From assembly GCA_963971425.1 (NCBI GenBank), contig OZ020515.1, forward strand, positions 8,138,291 to 8,202,290: a stretch of DNA of 64,000 bases. The letters run 5' to 3'. This DNA comes from Bryoerythrophyllum caledonicum. Lineage: Eukaryota > Streptophyta > Bryopsida > Pottiales > Pottiaceae. Every line of letters begins with the position of its first letter. Position 1 is the stretch's first letter. Below, in pieces: positions 46,629 to 58,667 of this stretch. A program made the translations under genes and the position numbers. The notes below the pieces were generated by a model. It was given only the letters and a program-made list of their open reading frames with translations, was not told the DNA's origin and did not search any database.

Positions 46629-46950
46629 AACCCCTAAAAGTCCTTGACTGCTTCTCACCAAGTTCACCAAGTCTTCAAATTTTCTCATTATAGTGCAATG
46701 ATTGGAAAAGCATAATGAAGTGTGATTTCAATCTCCATGCATAAATGTGCTCACAAATTTTCATAAACTTTGGCAGCACTGTTGAAAGATTATATTAGCG
46801 ATGAAGTGAAGAAATGGTGTAATTTTTCCTTGCATTTAAGAATCAACAGACTATGGCTTCACTTGGTATTAAATCTTTGCAGTATAAAAGTTCTAAATTC
46901 TATATAATAATGATGCGCATGATGTACTATGACCCTGTCACAATATTTGA
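46629..46950 (+). repeat. TTA-family fragment
   Basis: It starts ACCCCTAAAAGTCC after TTA and shows reverse-strand family landmarks (GTTGAAAGATTATA, GGCTTCACTTGGT). It breaks off where the LINE remnant begins. Confidence 0.5.
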
Positions 46951-46952
46951 AT

Positions 46953-47466
46953 TCAATAAATTGAATAGTAAGGTTTGGATCTATATGGTCTCATCGGGGT
47001 CATCATATAGCAGTCTTCTAACACACAGTGTGTCTCGTTTAAATCCGGCATTACAATAACATCTTTGAATTCCGCATGTGCATGGAAGTAGCCATGAGAG
47101 GACCGTGTTTTCTTGTGGGTTGTTGTTGAAGATTCCGGCATTCGTGAGTATGAAGCATTGGGATTTGTTTGAGGATACAATTAACTTTTGGATTTTCCAT
47201 ATCGCTCTATTGTGCCTTTTGACGATTGAAGAGTGTGTGGTGGTTTTGTCATTTGAGGAGTACGCGTAGCCATGTGTGTAGCCTTGTAGGTCTGTGGTGG
47301 TGCATATTGGGCATATTATGGATGGGAGTCGTTCTATTCCAAAGAAGAGTCGCTTGCGGGCATTTTCCATATATTGTCCAGTATAGAATATGATAAAAAA
47401 CACGTTATTTGTGAGTATGTAATAAAAGTTTTTATGTAACAAATTTTCTTCCAAAAGTTTGTACAA
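46953..47466 (-). pseudogene. LINE C-terminal zinc-finger region
   Basis: The frame contains CPICTTTDLQ, then TTTHSSIVKRHNRAIWKIQK. This matches the C..C...H...C-like segment with the RHN.A trailer found after RNase H in some LINE and related RT proteins. It continues to ENTVLSWLLPCTCGIQRCYC. It lies directly downstream of the RNase H piece on the minus strand. Confidence 0.6.
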
Positions 47467-47568
47467 AGCTCGTTATCAATGTTGTTGTTACTAGTCCATT
47501 TGTTTATGTTAGGAATATTTTTTAGATTAAGTCAAGATTGTAAAATTGTATCTTGTTTTTTGAGATAT

Positions 47569-48346
47569 TTATCCAAGAATATAATTGGGCCTTTGATTGG
47601 GTATCTTCCATAGAGGACCAATTGTCTCTTTGGAAATAGTATGGGATAGTATGGGCATGTTCATGTGGATGTTTGGCCTTTTAATGTAATTTATCTCTTT
47701 TGCTAATTTATCCGCTTGTTCATTTCTATCTATATTGACATGAGCTCTAATTTTGTGGAGGGTTATACCTGCTAATCTTTGCCCAATGGGCATCGTTTTA
47801 GTAAGTGGAACGAACAGACACTCTATTCACGCCGGCCTCCTCTGGAAACCGGTGTTGTTGTTCTTCTTCTTCTTCTTCTTGTAGGGTTGTAATTTGTATA
47901 TGTCTTTGCAAAATTTGAACCATAGATGTTAATACGGCTTGATCATGGTGGTTATTATGGAGGGTAGGATGTGTCATTTGTGTCTTTAGTAAATATAAGA
48001 CATTTATACAATTTGTGAGTATGTGTGTTGGTTTATTAGCATATTGTGTGGTAATAATTTATAGGGTTTTGTAGAGGGCCATTATTTCCACTCTAAGGAT
48101 ATTTTGGAGTTCATGGAGTCTTTTAGCTATTTTTATTTCTTTGGTGACGTTGTATATACGTTATACCGCTTTTTTTCTATGCCAATGTCCGAGTCTGATT
48201 TCTGTCGATTCGTTAAAGGATCCATCTATATAGTAGCTATGTACAAGGTAAAATTTTAAAGGAATGTGATCTTGATATGTAGGGAGGGGAGAAGCAGTGG
48301 AATACAATGGTTTTCTAGAATATTGACATATGTTAGTTGGAACCAT
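47569..48346 (-). pseudogene. LINE RNase H domain, frameshifted
   Basis: The catalytic carboxylates appear in order: YYIDGSFNES (first Asp), VEIMALYKTL (Glu) and IRAHVNIDRNEQADKLAKE (the His and final Asp region). They lie in frames broken by several stops. This is the RNA-strand-degrading domain that follows reverse transcriptase in plant LINEs. Confidence 0.75.
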
Positions 48347-50699
48347 TTTTTGTTATGGTCCACCAAGATTTGGGTTGGTGTAGGTGGGGCTATTTTTGTA
48401 TATAGTAGGTGTGTATTGAGATTGTTTGTTATGGAGGTGAGTGAAACAAGTTGTTACGTGGTACCAATGTTTTTATTTGGTTGGTGTACGCATAGTATTT
48501 GTAGTGTGGATGGTTAAATCTGGATTTATTTTTGAATTTTGGTAGCAAAGTGGGTTCTTCATATAATAATGAGTTTATCTCCTATAGTGCAATGGTATGG
48601 GAGTATAGGAATGGGCTTGAGTGTTGGTTGAAGTTCTAATACCAATTATCGTCTAGTGTGTCAATAAAGTAGAAGTAAAGTTTGAGTCATTCTTGGCCAC
48701 AAGTCTAGCCGAGTGTGTTACTTGTGTTTCTCCTTTGATATGAAGGTGTGCAATTCCGTTTCCTTTCCATTTATGGTCGAAGGCATTGCCTAATGAACCA
48801 AAGATTTTGCCTCTTTCGAAAGGTGAGTAAAATTTTGTAGGTTTAGTGGAGCATATAGTAGGGGACGAGAAGTATGAGTGTTGGATGTTAAACGATGTAA
48901 TAAGTGAGTCAAGAATAGGTGTGGATAGTGTGTGTTGTGCTAATTTGAGGGGGTCATTTGCAGAAATGCCGTATTTATATCTTTGGTAGAGCCAAACTAT
49001 TTTGGTTTCAAATAATTCGGTTATTAGTTCTATGTTTGTGGAGGTTTGTAATGTGTTATGGTATGGTTTATAGCCATTGGAGTGGAGTAACGGGGATGGT
49101 GAATAGATGTCTCTTATTTTCTTCGTATATGAGTGCGTTGTCTTTGTTAATTCTAATTGTGTTGGTTGATGTAAGAATATTATATTTGAAGTTACATTTG
49201 GTTGTATTGATATTGACAAGAGGAATGATCATGGGCGGAATGACGGATCTTCAGTCGCAAAATTGTTCTTGGAGATGGTATGCTTGGATGGTTTCTAGGT
49301 AGAATTTGATTTGGGTTTTTTTGATGGTATTGTGCTAGTCGTACTGTAATATGTATAGAGGTGTTTTGGTCGTGCCTTGGAAAAAAGTATCATTGATAGC
49401 CACTTGTTGTAACAATTGTTATTGGATTTCCATTGGCATAGATATTTAGTATTTTTTTACTATTTTGTTTGGGTCTATGTTTTCTATGATTGTGGCCAAT
49501 AATGGCACTTATGGGATATGTGGATGGATTTTGAACGATGTGTAATGGAAAGAAGGTAGTATGGATGTGGACCATGGTGGTTGGAGGGATGGGTTGGCGA
49601 GGGTTGTTTCGGGGATGGATGTTGTTATTGGTGGTAATATATGAGTCTTTGAGCATGTAAGGGTTTGGGTGTGTAGAACATGGGGTTGTGCATGTGTAGA
49701 GGCATGGGTGGTAGCAATATAGCTGTTTGCAATACTAGAAACACTTTTTACTAGTTTGGATGGTGGAGTATGGAATGTTTTGGAAGTCATTGTGATTCAT
49801 GATGTGTGTTCCATTTGGTAGTGTGATTTGAGTTAGGTTGGTGAAATTGGCCAAAAGAGTTTCTATAAGAGTTTTAGAGAGAGGTGTTGGTTAATACTAG
49901 TGTTGTTTTGTGTTTCTCGTAACCACATTTGTTTTAGAGGTGCAAGTTCTAGTAGGAAGTCCGGAAGTATGCTTTCAGGTGTACTTTTGCTTCATTTTTA
50001 ATGGAAAGAATGAGCGGGTGATTGGTGATCTAATGGAATTGGCTTTGTTGGTTTGAGGGATGTTTTTAGCACTGCCAAATTTGGCAAGGATGGAGTAAGT
50101 GAGTCCTTTGTAGATCTTTCCAAGTCTACCTTTGTCATTTAGCGTGTTTTCACGTTGTTCACCAATACACCAAAGGTAGGCATTTTCTAAAAAAACTTCT
50201 AGTCCAATTGGTTCTGTGAGAGTTGGGTTATCATGGCATTTGACATGCATTTGGAAAGGCTGCATATGGCCTTTGGTATGGCTATAATTTTTTTGTCAAG
50301 CTTTTTTATAGTAGGTATAGAGTATGGGATTGCCTAGAAACTGTATGTTATTTCAAATCTAGGTACTGTGTCCACCATTTTAAAAAAAAATTCATTGTGG
50401 CTAGGCATGCAATCAATTTTTTAAAATGTTTAGTGAATTTTGTGGTTGTGATGTGAATTTGGATTTTCCATTATTAATAGTGAAGGGACAAGGTTTGTGC
50501 GTAGATATACGTATGGTTCATTTTGGTGTAGTATCCAGATTGATTGATTATAGTATTTTATATTGGTGGCTTGCATTAGTGCTTTGAATACGGTGGGACA
50601 TATTTTGGATCTATTTGGAAAATCAAAGGCGGCCCATTTTTAGACACCATCGTCCATCCCGTACCAATCACAAAAATTATCAATTTATTAAGTTAGATT

Positions 50700-51364
50700 T
50701 GTAGTGATTTGAGTTTACTGCGTAAGGGAGCAAGGTCATCGGCGTAAGCAGCCAAGTTTATGGTAACTTGTGATGTGCCAAAGGTGTACTAGCCATTACT
50801 CCCACTTTGTAGCCATCTCAATAATGTTTCTAAAACAATGACAAATAGGTATGGGCTTAGGATATCACCTTGTATGGTTCCTTGTTGTATGGAGACGGAT
50901 TGTTCCGAAATGCTCTCCAACATACGTATGAGGTGGGAGAGTGGGAGTAGATGTTTTCAAGAGGTGAAACTGCTTATGTGGGATATCTAAGGTCAGACAT
51001 GATTGCTAATAATCTTGCATGGTAAATAAAGCCCAATGCATTTTATATATATATATAGGTATACATATAAACATACATGTCTTGATCTGGAAATCGTGCG
51101 TCTTTGAGTGCAACTATTATTATTTGGAGTTGTCTAGCGAGACTTCTTTCTATACAAAAGCCATCTTGGCTTTTTTGAAAGATTTGGAATTTTCTCCTTA
51201 TATGAGGATAATATGAATGTAAATGTACTTGTGAAGAGTTTGTAGATGGTATTAGCTAAAGCAATTGGTCTATGGTTGGATAACATTGAAAGGTCACCTT
51301 TTTGTATAGTATTACTATAGAGTTGATTTTCCATAAGGCAAGGATTTGATTTTGTTTGTAGCAC
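50700..51364 (-). pseudogene. LINE reverse transcriptase fragment
   Basis: KGDLSMLSNHRPIALANTIY (the NYRPI.L.N..YK block) is followed, after a break, by QGDILSPYLFVIVLETLLRW. NLAAYADDLAPL comes next, with the catalytic Y-A-D-D at 50735-50746. A TAG interrupts the frame between the last two motifs. Motif order and spacing are those of LINE reverse transcriptase. Confidence 0.85.
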
Positions 51365-53044
51365 TAAGAAAAGAATAGAGAGAGGCGAAGAGAATCAAGT
51401 CAAATGAGAAACAAAACATGATCACTAGTTTTTTGAGGAAATAAATATATTTTCTGGCTCTTTACCTTAGAAGGTGAGAAAAGTTTGATCCGTCTTGGAA
51501 TGAGTTTTATATTTTACAATCTCAAATAGCATCATATTACTTACTTGTATTCAAAATATTATTCACATTAAATAAGTCGGCGTGATAAGAATTTTTGGAC
51601 TATTTGGTGTGCTTGCCCTTGAAAAAAATCATCTAAGATAGCAAAACTTTTCTCTATAGGTCCAATGACAATGAAATTTATATTTCCATGTAGCATTTAT
51701 CTTCTTGCATCTTCATGCAAAGTTCAAGAATTGAAAATATACATTGCAATAATGAAAGCATGCCTAGTATAGTCAACTCTCTTTATACAAGCATCTGATA
51801 CAACAAATTTTTATCATAAGAGGCACCTTGGGTCAGAAGAAAAATCTTCTCCCTTTGCGACATCAATACTTGCTATTACACTCATTATCCACCCTTTCCA
51901 ATATAATAACCGCTCAATATAACAACCTCTGTATATAATAGGCAAAACAAAGGAGGTTGTTGTAAAGAGCCACAACTATATTTATAAAAGCCCACCTCAA
52001 GATTAAATTTGGTCTATAGGGATTCAAATAGCAGAAATTTTAGGGAAGACATTTTGAAATTGTTACCAATTTTTATTTCCTTGGTAATATATATTTTTTT
52101 ACTAAACTGACATTTGTAGTCAAGCACATTGATGTTTGTTAAATATTGAATTTTTGCCATAACAGTAGTAGTGTTGTTTTAGCTAAAAAGCCATGCTCTC
52201 AAGCTTTGATCCACAATGTTTGAGTACATCTATGGTGGCAACTCAAAATACATCTTATAAAAAATGGTTAAGTAAAAATGATAATTAGTGTCGTACAACA
52301 TTATGTCATACATATTTCTCTCTCTACATTATTGACATCTAGTATTAGTGACACTATAACCTCAGGTGATTGAAATTTAATATTTTTGGTGTAGTAATTA
52401 ATGGGAAGTTATTTGTTTTCACATGACATGTTCCAGGGTGGAAAAGTCAAGTGAGACATACCATACCTCTATTGTATCACTCAAGAGCCGAACTCGCACT
52501 ATTTTTATGGTTGCGGTGAAGGTTTGCAAAATTAAAGGGCATTCAATTAAGGCAATTTATGTCAATCCTTGCCAAGCTCGAGGAGTCTAGTTTGCCCGTA
52601 CTTATTTTTGGCCAAGCAAATGCGGACTTCAAGAATCCTTGTTGTCTTTCCAATGATATTGAGTATGCTCAATTTATTAATGCAAGCAATAAATTTCTAG
52701 GCTAGCATAGGATATCGGCGTTGGCGGGCTGCCAACATCAATAAAGCTCTAATTTCTAGGCCTACAAATATTTTTACTATAAATTTATCCTTCACAATAA
52801 AGTTGGTTTCTCTATTTATAAGACCTCAACTCATCTCTATGTCTCCCATTATATGCATTTCCGTGATGGTTTGGCTAGGTGGTTGTCCCTCAAGATGGAA
52901 ATGAGGAAGTGGAGAGGCCCTAAAGGGATTTATTCCTACATACGTTATAAAAACCTGTCAATTTTGACATCTCGCTTTTAGATTAACCTCCGTCGTAGTC
53001 AATTAGTTTGTAATTTCCAAAGTCAACCAAAATTAATCTTTAGT
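51365..53044. other. AT-rich DNA with a TTA-family fragment
   Basis: The segment 51500-51770 resembles 19060-19200 (CTTCTTGCATCTT, TCCAATGA.AAT.AAA), so it is a family fragment. A terminus-like GGTCTATAGGGATTCAA lies near 52010. The rest shows nothing recognisable. Confidence 0.4.
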
Positions 53045-54316
53045 GAGCCCACCTAACTAGATCGTTTCCAGGGATTTTATCGTGTGTCAAACTTTCTAAA
53101 TCTAAGAAGAATACATACTCAATACCTCAGCACATCCGGGAGGATGGCTTCCCCATTACCTTAGTGACCGGTAACAAGTAACCACAAATGTTTAATTTAA
53201 ACTCTGTTGAGCGTCAGAGTAGTTTTCCGGTAAGTTTTTATAGTGTCCGGAAAGTCATTGCCCTCCGTTTTTGCAGCCCAGAGGCCAAAATCTCAACAAC
53301 CCAACTCTACACCATAAAAAAGTTAAAAGGTTGTAGCTAGTTCACCAGCCTTCATAATTTACCGAAAAACAGTCCTGGAAACAACCCGGAAAGTGCTAGT
53401 AAACCGGTCACTCAAAGCCAGATTCCAACTACAACCACATCCAACGAATCAAACAAGGAAGATATAAGAACCACAACAATCTAGTGCTAAGTAATTCACA
53501 TAAGCAAGACAACTTTCCACGGGTATCAAGGGATTTCATCCACTGTAAGGGTAGAAAACCGGAAATACTCACGACTTATACTTAGCCGGGATCTCTCCCG
53601 GTGTACCAAGAGGGGGGATGTCACCCCTCCTACCCACCAATCCAAACACTTCCCACTTAAGGGATGCTATCATAAATAGCAATGGGCTTTCCGGATCCTA
53701 TCCGACAAACAATTCTTCTCGATTTAACCAATCTAGGATTTTGAGTAGATCCTGTATCTTACTCCACCATCTAGCTTAGATATCCTACTCCCTCGGAAGT
53801 CTTAGCTCACATTCAACCACATAACATTCAACAAGCCGCAACCTTGTACATCCTAGCAAAGACCCACTAGGAGGACTCAACTCCCTCCCTCTCTACTCAC
53901 ACAAGCTCAACAATAACTCTAGACAAAACAATGAAGGCAAGACACAAACAAAACAACAAAGAGAAGAGTACTTAAAACAAGAGCCCAAGGCTCCTTAAGT
54001 ATACAAAGGCACTAGCTACCCTTCAAAAACTAGACCCACAAAGTTGGGAAACGACATCTGGATCATAGAATTGAGGGATGTCTAGTTACCGGCGGATTAC
54101 CGATTAGACTGATAAACTAGAAGACTCCCGGTCCGGGACCAGTAAAAACATACTTTAACAATAGTAGGTAGCCAGAGAATTCATTCAAGTGGTAGTGATC
54201 GGGTGCACAATGGGGCCCCATCGACATCACTACTTCCACCCTAGCGTCAATCTACCGCACCTAGTAACATCCTATCAACGGATAGGAAAAAATCCACAAT
54301 AACATATAATATAGGT
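53045..54316. other. CCGG-rich repeat-like DNA
   Basis: The segment has many CCGG and CCGGTA words, unlike neighbouring AT-rich DNA. No frame is supported. It probably belongs to the same unidentified element as the minus-strand gene remnant that follows. Confidence 0.35.
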
Positions 54317-56853
54317 TCATCCGGAAGACTTATCCGAAAGAGTGGACTTATCTTCCGGTAGATCCATGAGAGGTTTAACTCGAAGATTGGAAGTATCTAC
54401 GGGCATATAGTCAAGAGGATCCACTGAAGGATTGGAAGTCTCAACCGGGAGGTCTACCGATAGATTGGGAGTATCTATCAGTATATTGGAAGTATTCATC
54501 AATACATGAGAAGTCTCCACCGGATCAACAAGCAAAGCTACCGGTGACTCTACCAAAGAATCCGAACGGGAGAAAAAAAATCAAGCGGTTCCTTCCCGGG
54601 AGGATTGCCCGGGAGACCCTGGTATCTCTTGTAGACTTTTATACCCCACTCCTTGGAAGATGGAGAATCCGCTCCACTCATTCGACATTGAGTGGGTGGA
54701 TCATCATCTTCTGAAGAAATAAACTAATATAGATAAACCTTGTCTTCTACTCCGGTCTTGCATTGGTATGCTGGCATCCGTCTGTCCAGCAAGCAGCTTG
54801 GTTAGTGCCACCGTAGTCTCCTATGCCTTGACCTTCGTGTCAAGGTGCTCCTTTTGGGATGTCCGGAGATCCCTCTTCACTTTGGTTAACTGTTCACGGA
54901 CCTTCCGAGCTGTAGTTAATATGTCTCTGGTGTCTTCTACTCCAAACACCTTCCGAAGAGCCCTCTGAAGACTCCTTGCCTCCAGAAGCTCCATCTCTAT
55001 CTGCTCGACGTCCCGGATCACATCTCGGGAGAACGTAGCTATTTCCTCCACTGATGTGAGATTCTTGGATGGTTGGAGTGGTGGTGGTGGATTTTTCCGT
55101 TGAGAACGGGATGAACTACCATTATTCAAGAGTAGCCGAGATGATGACGCCTCCTGTTGATTTGCCGGTAGCACCAACTGTACTTTAGTATGTTGGGAAA
55201 AGGCCTGAGGAGAATGGTCCTCGGAAACCATCTCTTGCCTTCAAATCCTCTTTTTTCCGGTTCCAGACAGCTACAATGCTCATACAAATGCATGAGGTAT
55301 GGAGTCAAGAAAGTCTTGGAACATCCACCTTGTTGAATTGCCCACGGTTGTAGCAAAAATGCTTCTTCCAACAAAAATCCCCAGTGTGGAAAGGAATCCT
55401 CAAATAATGCTTGTATGTAGGTTGTGGCCATCCGTGTTGTGATTCTTTCACGTCGGTTGGAGTGGAAGATTGGGTTTAAAAACTCAACCACCCTCCTTAA
55501 CCGGTTGTTCGTGAACTGATCACTCCGGTAGCACTCCGATACGTCATAGGAGCTTAGTAAGTGCTTATCCAACAACTATTGGTTGACCCCGGACATCCAT
55601 CCCTCATCTTCTTGAAAGAATGCAGTTTACGCCATACTCCTGTGGTCCATGTCGGGGGATTAGCCTGGTAGACTCTCGGGGGTGTCCCGGGAGGTAGCAA
55701 CTCTATAGCTGCATATCCCTTCTGGAAGACCCAAGGTTTCTCGTTTAATCCCATGCAATCCATCCAGGTGAGGACTTTCTCTAACTCTCCTCCTTGCTCT
55801 GTCCCCTCCCACTTATTATGATCAATCTTGGAAAGCTTCAATGTTGCCCGTGGAATCATGTTGTCCGGGATGGACTAACTCCGGGATGTGCCTGTACTTC
55901 CACCAATCATCCTATTAGACTTATTACAATCTCCGGTCTAGCCCGGAAAACACAAGTATACCGGACAATTGGTGTACTTTTCTCCGGAACACTTTTCAAG
56001 ATTAATGTGGATGTAGGCAACTCACATATCTAAAAACACAACTAACCAAAACAAAATAACAATTAACCACTTTAAGCAAAAGATATGATTATGCTAGGAG
56101 AACAAGAATTTTTGAAGGAGGTTTTCCGGAAGACCAAAGAGATCGGGAAAAAGATAGAAAATTTAGGCAAGACTAGGAAAAAGGGGAAGAATAGGGAGAG
56201 TACCAAGACTACTTGCCACAAGGCCGGAACAATGGAAAATAAATAATGGGACAAAGAGTAGACGCACGAGTAACAAAAATTCAAGATTCTAGGATGCACA
56301 AGGTCTAAGTAGAGTCTACCAGGAGACTTTATCTAAATCGGAAAGAAGGCAACCGGAATTCACCTCGGGAAAAGGAAAATGAGAAGAGATCTAACTAACG
56401 AGGAAGTTCTACAAACAAGAGAAATCCATCAATTAACAAGAATCACCTTGATCACAATTCTTGCCACCTCCTTGTTGCACCTGCAACGTCCTTACAATCG
56501 TGGTTTAGTCTCTGAATCTTCTTGCCGCGATTGTAAACCTCATTGCACCCCCTCCGTGCCTAATAATCGCCACCTCCGTTGTGTCTAAAACCCCCTCCAC
56601 CACAATCTTTCACAAACCCTAGGTTTGAAAATTCAAACCCTAGGTGGCTACAACTCTCCTTCTTCTCTTCTTCTTCCTTCTTCTCCACGCTCTTGCTCGC
56701 GGTCGCTGGCTTCTTCGTGCTCTTGCTCGTGCTCGTTGCTCTCTTCGTACCTTTGCTTGCGGTCGTTGCCTTCTTCGTGCTCTTGCTCGTGGTCGCTGCT
56801 CTCTTCGTGCATGGTACCCTTCTCTTCCTGGGTCTCAGCAGTACCCGTCTCAC
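54317..56853 (-). pseudogene. unidentified TE-like gene remnant (minus strand)
   Basis: Minus-strand blocks lie in order. First is a Lys/Thr/Ser repeat (56853-56560; ATTSKSTKKATTASKGTKRA). Next, 55859-55554 holds KVLTWMDCMGLNEKPWVFQ and PPTWTTGVWRKLHSFK. The frame-shifted continuation at 55575-55126 holds RRVVEFLNPIFHSNRRERIT and HWGFLLEEAFLLQPWAIQQG. Then 55231-54821 holds a proline/serine linker and a coiled coil (IEMELLEARSLQRALRKVF...KVREQLTKVKRDLR). Last is a Pro/Val/Asp repeat (54556-54317; PVETSNPSVDP). Frameshifts near 55560 and 55220 indicate decay or unresolved introns. I do not recognise the family; the size and surroundings suggest a transposon-encoded protein. Confidence 0.45.
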
Positions 56854-57003
56854 CCGGGTCTCAATAATACCCTTCCCGCCCGGGTCTCAACAATACCCTT
56901 CCCTCCCGGGTCTCAATAGTACCCTTCTTGCCCAGGTCTCAGCAGTATCCTTCTTGCCCGGGTCTCAACAGTACCCTTCTCTCCCGAGTCTCGGCAATAC
57001 CCT
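56820..57003. repeat. ~30-base tandem repeat (CCCGGGTCTCAACA..)
   Basis: About six direct copies of a unit near CCCGGGTCTCAACAATACCC, period about 30 bases, sit just upstream (minus sense) of the Lys/Thr repeat frame. A shorter-period imperfect repeat (CTTGCTCGTGGTCGCT-like) continues to the left at 56690-56810. Confidence 0.85.
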
Positions 57004-57803
57004 TCTTCAATACCCGGTACCTATTTTTTTTTTTTCTTCTTTCTATCTTTTTCTTTCATATAAAATTAAACTCCTATTCTTTCGAATAAGAATTTAAGTC
57101 TCTAACAAACACTAACCTAAAAAGAGGAAACCTAAACAATCAAACTAAAAAACTAATAAATAGTCTATCTATCTAATGAAAACTTAAATAGCCCTAAGTG
57201 GTGATTTGAATCTTTGTCCTAGAGATTCTTCCCGGGCGTTTTCTTTAAGTCTTACTAAGCATAAAACTTGGTTGTTTAAGGCCCTTGTTTTATTACCACT
57301 ATAACACTAATTAACTAGTTAAGCATTCTCCTACTTTCACTAATTGCTATGCAACCTACTTCTATGCAATACTAACTACTTTGCCAGTTATCTAAACTAA
57401 AAAGCACAATTTCAGCTAATTTTTTTGGTAGGCGCAACCAAGTGGGAGTTTCAGACTCCCACATTCCTCATTGGTCCAAGATGACCCTAAACTACCCGGG
57501 TGATAGGGTGAGATATCCAAAGCCATGTGGTTACGAGTTTGGATCTTTGTGGATCCATAACCTCGTAATAAAATCTTCTCTCACTTGACCGGATTTCAGC
57601 GCAAGTTGTCAAATCTAGCAACTTGTGTGTGCCAAAAAAAAACAAAAGTAAAAAAAGTAAAAATAAATTCTTCTGACAAAGATGTGTTGGTATCAGCCCT
57701 TATTTTTTTTCCAATTTAGAGCCAAATCGTGGAAAAAAACACCCATGAAAAGGAATATTCCCCTAAAGTGGAAAGATTATGATTTCATTTCGCCAAAACT
57801 TCA
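57004..57803. other. AT-rich intergenic DNA
   Basis: No gene or defined repeat. GCAACTTGTGTGTGCCAA occurs at about 57620 and again at about 58009, so a short duplication is present. Confidence 0.4.
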
Positions 57804-57995
57804 TTGATGGCCGTTGCCACTAATAAACAGTCGAGACTCCATCCTATCGCCAAAAAGGATGTACAATTCTATGTTCATAGAGATGGTTATTTATGGAGAA
57901 AATTTGGTTTTGTATGGTTACAGAAGAAAGCCAGAAGTGCTACAACCCTAGCCTCCATTGTGGCTATCCCACTAAAACAAAAAAATAAGGGCTAG
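57804..57995 (+). pseudogene. orphan fragment with a WRKY-like motif
   Basis: The 63-residue frame includes VQFYVHRDGYLWRKFGFVWL. DGYLWRKFG resembles the DGYRWRKYG core of WRKY DNA-binding domains. The expected C-C-H-C zinc ligands are not in frame; an alternative frame gives KCYNPSLHCGYPTK, hinting at a frameshift. It could be a retro-fragment or transposon-captured piece. The similarity rests on one short motif. Confidence 0.35.
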
Positions 57996-58025
57996 ATGGT
58001 ATGGTGTAGCAACTTGTGTGTGCCA

Positions 58026-58085
58026 AATTACAAAATAAAAATAAAAAATAAAAATAAAAATAAAAACAAAAATAGAAATAAAAAT
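58026..58085. repeat. (AAAATA)n simple repeat
   Basis: A run of AAAATA/AAAACA units, a low-complexity tract between the WRKY-like fragment and the EB1 promoter region. Confidence 0.9.
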
Positions 58086-58667
58086 CCTCATTGGTCGAAC
58101 ACGTGGGACTTCAACTTGTTGTATTGATTTGGTTTCACTCCACCCAACTGGCAACACTGTCACAATCCCTCGCCCTGTCCACATTATGACACCCCCGCCC
58201 AACGCACATGCCCAGAGGCGCGCGTTCACACCGCCCACCCCCAAATTCAAATTCCCCCGTCCCCAACCCGGCCCGTCCCGGCCCCCACCCGCGAGGCCCC
58301 ATCACCGCCGACCCGCACAGAAAGCATCTCATCTACAAAAGACGAAAGTATCGCAGGAAGACTGTACCCCCCAGGTAGATCAGGGGTTTCTCTGCACGAA
58401 CAAGACGACGAGGCTTTTCCTTTTTTCAACGGTCATGAGGCCCGGTTTACTCATGTCATGTGGTGTGATAGCTCCCCGGTTGAAGTTACCGGGGACAGCA
58501 TTAGGTTGCGACGCTGCGGTGCTGGTGAGGGGAGAGCGGGTGAGCGAGTTGGCAGGAGTAATGCAGGTTGCGTCTCGGGGTTGCAGGTGGTGGGGGAGGT
58601 TGTTTGAGTTTGAGATCGCCTTGTAGAGGGAGTGGTTGTGGGTTGAGATCGGGGCGAGGGAGCGGCG
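58086..58667 (+). promoter_or_regulatory. EB1 upstream region / 5' UTR
   Basis: Composition changes from AT-rich to C-rich (58190-58320) and then G-rich before the EB1 ATG, as expected for a promoter and leader. A long open frame here (58129-58626) has proline-rich low-complexity sequence and no recognised domain, so it is treated as non-coding. No clear TATA box was identified. Confidence 0.4.

Larger units (their letters stand above)
46953..51364 (-). mobile_element. non-LTR retrotransposon (LINE), 5'-truncated and decayed
   Basis: Read on the minus strand it shows reverse transcriptase (51364-50700), a linker (50265-48653), RNase H (48346-47569) and a C-terminal cysteine-histidine region (47466-46981). 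This is the order of plant LINE ORF2 proteins with RNase H. The endonuclease expected upstream is absent, consistent with 5' truncation. Many stops and frameshifts interrupt it. No poly-A tail or target duplication was identified. Confidence 0.8.

Noticed and set aside
58129-58626. 165-codon proline-rich frame upstream of EB1
   Set aside because: It lies in GC-rich promoter/leader DNA, its sequence is low-complexity, and it ends just before the EB1 ATG.
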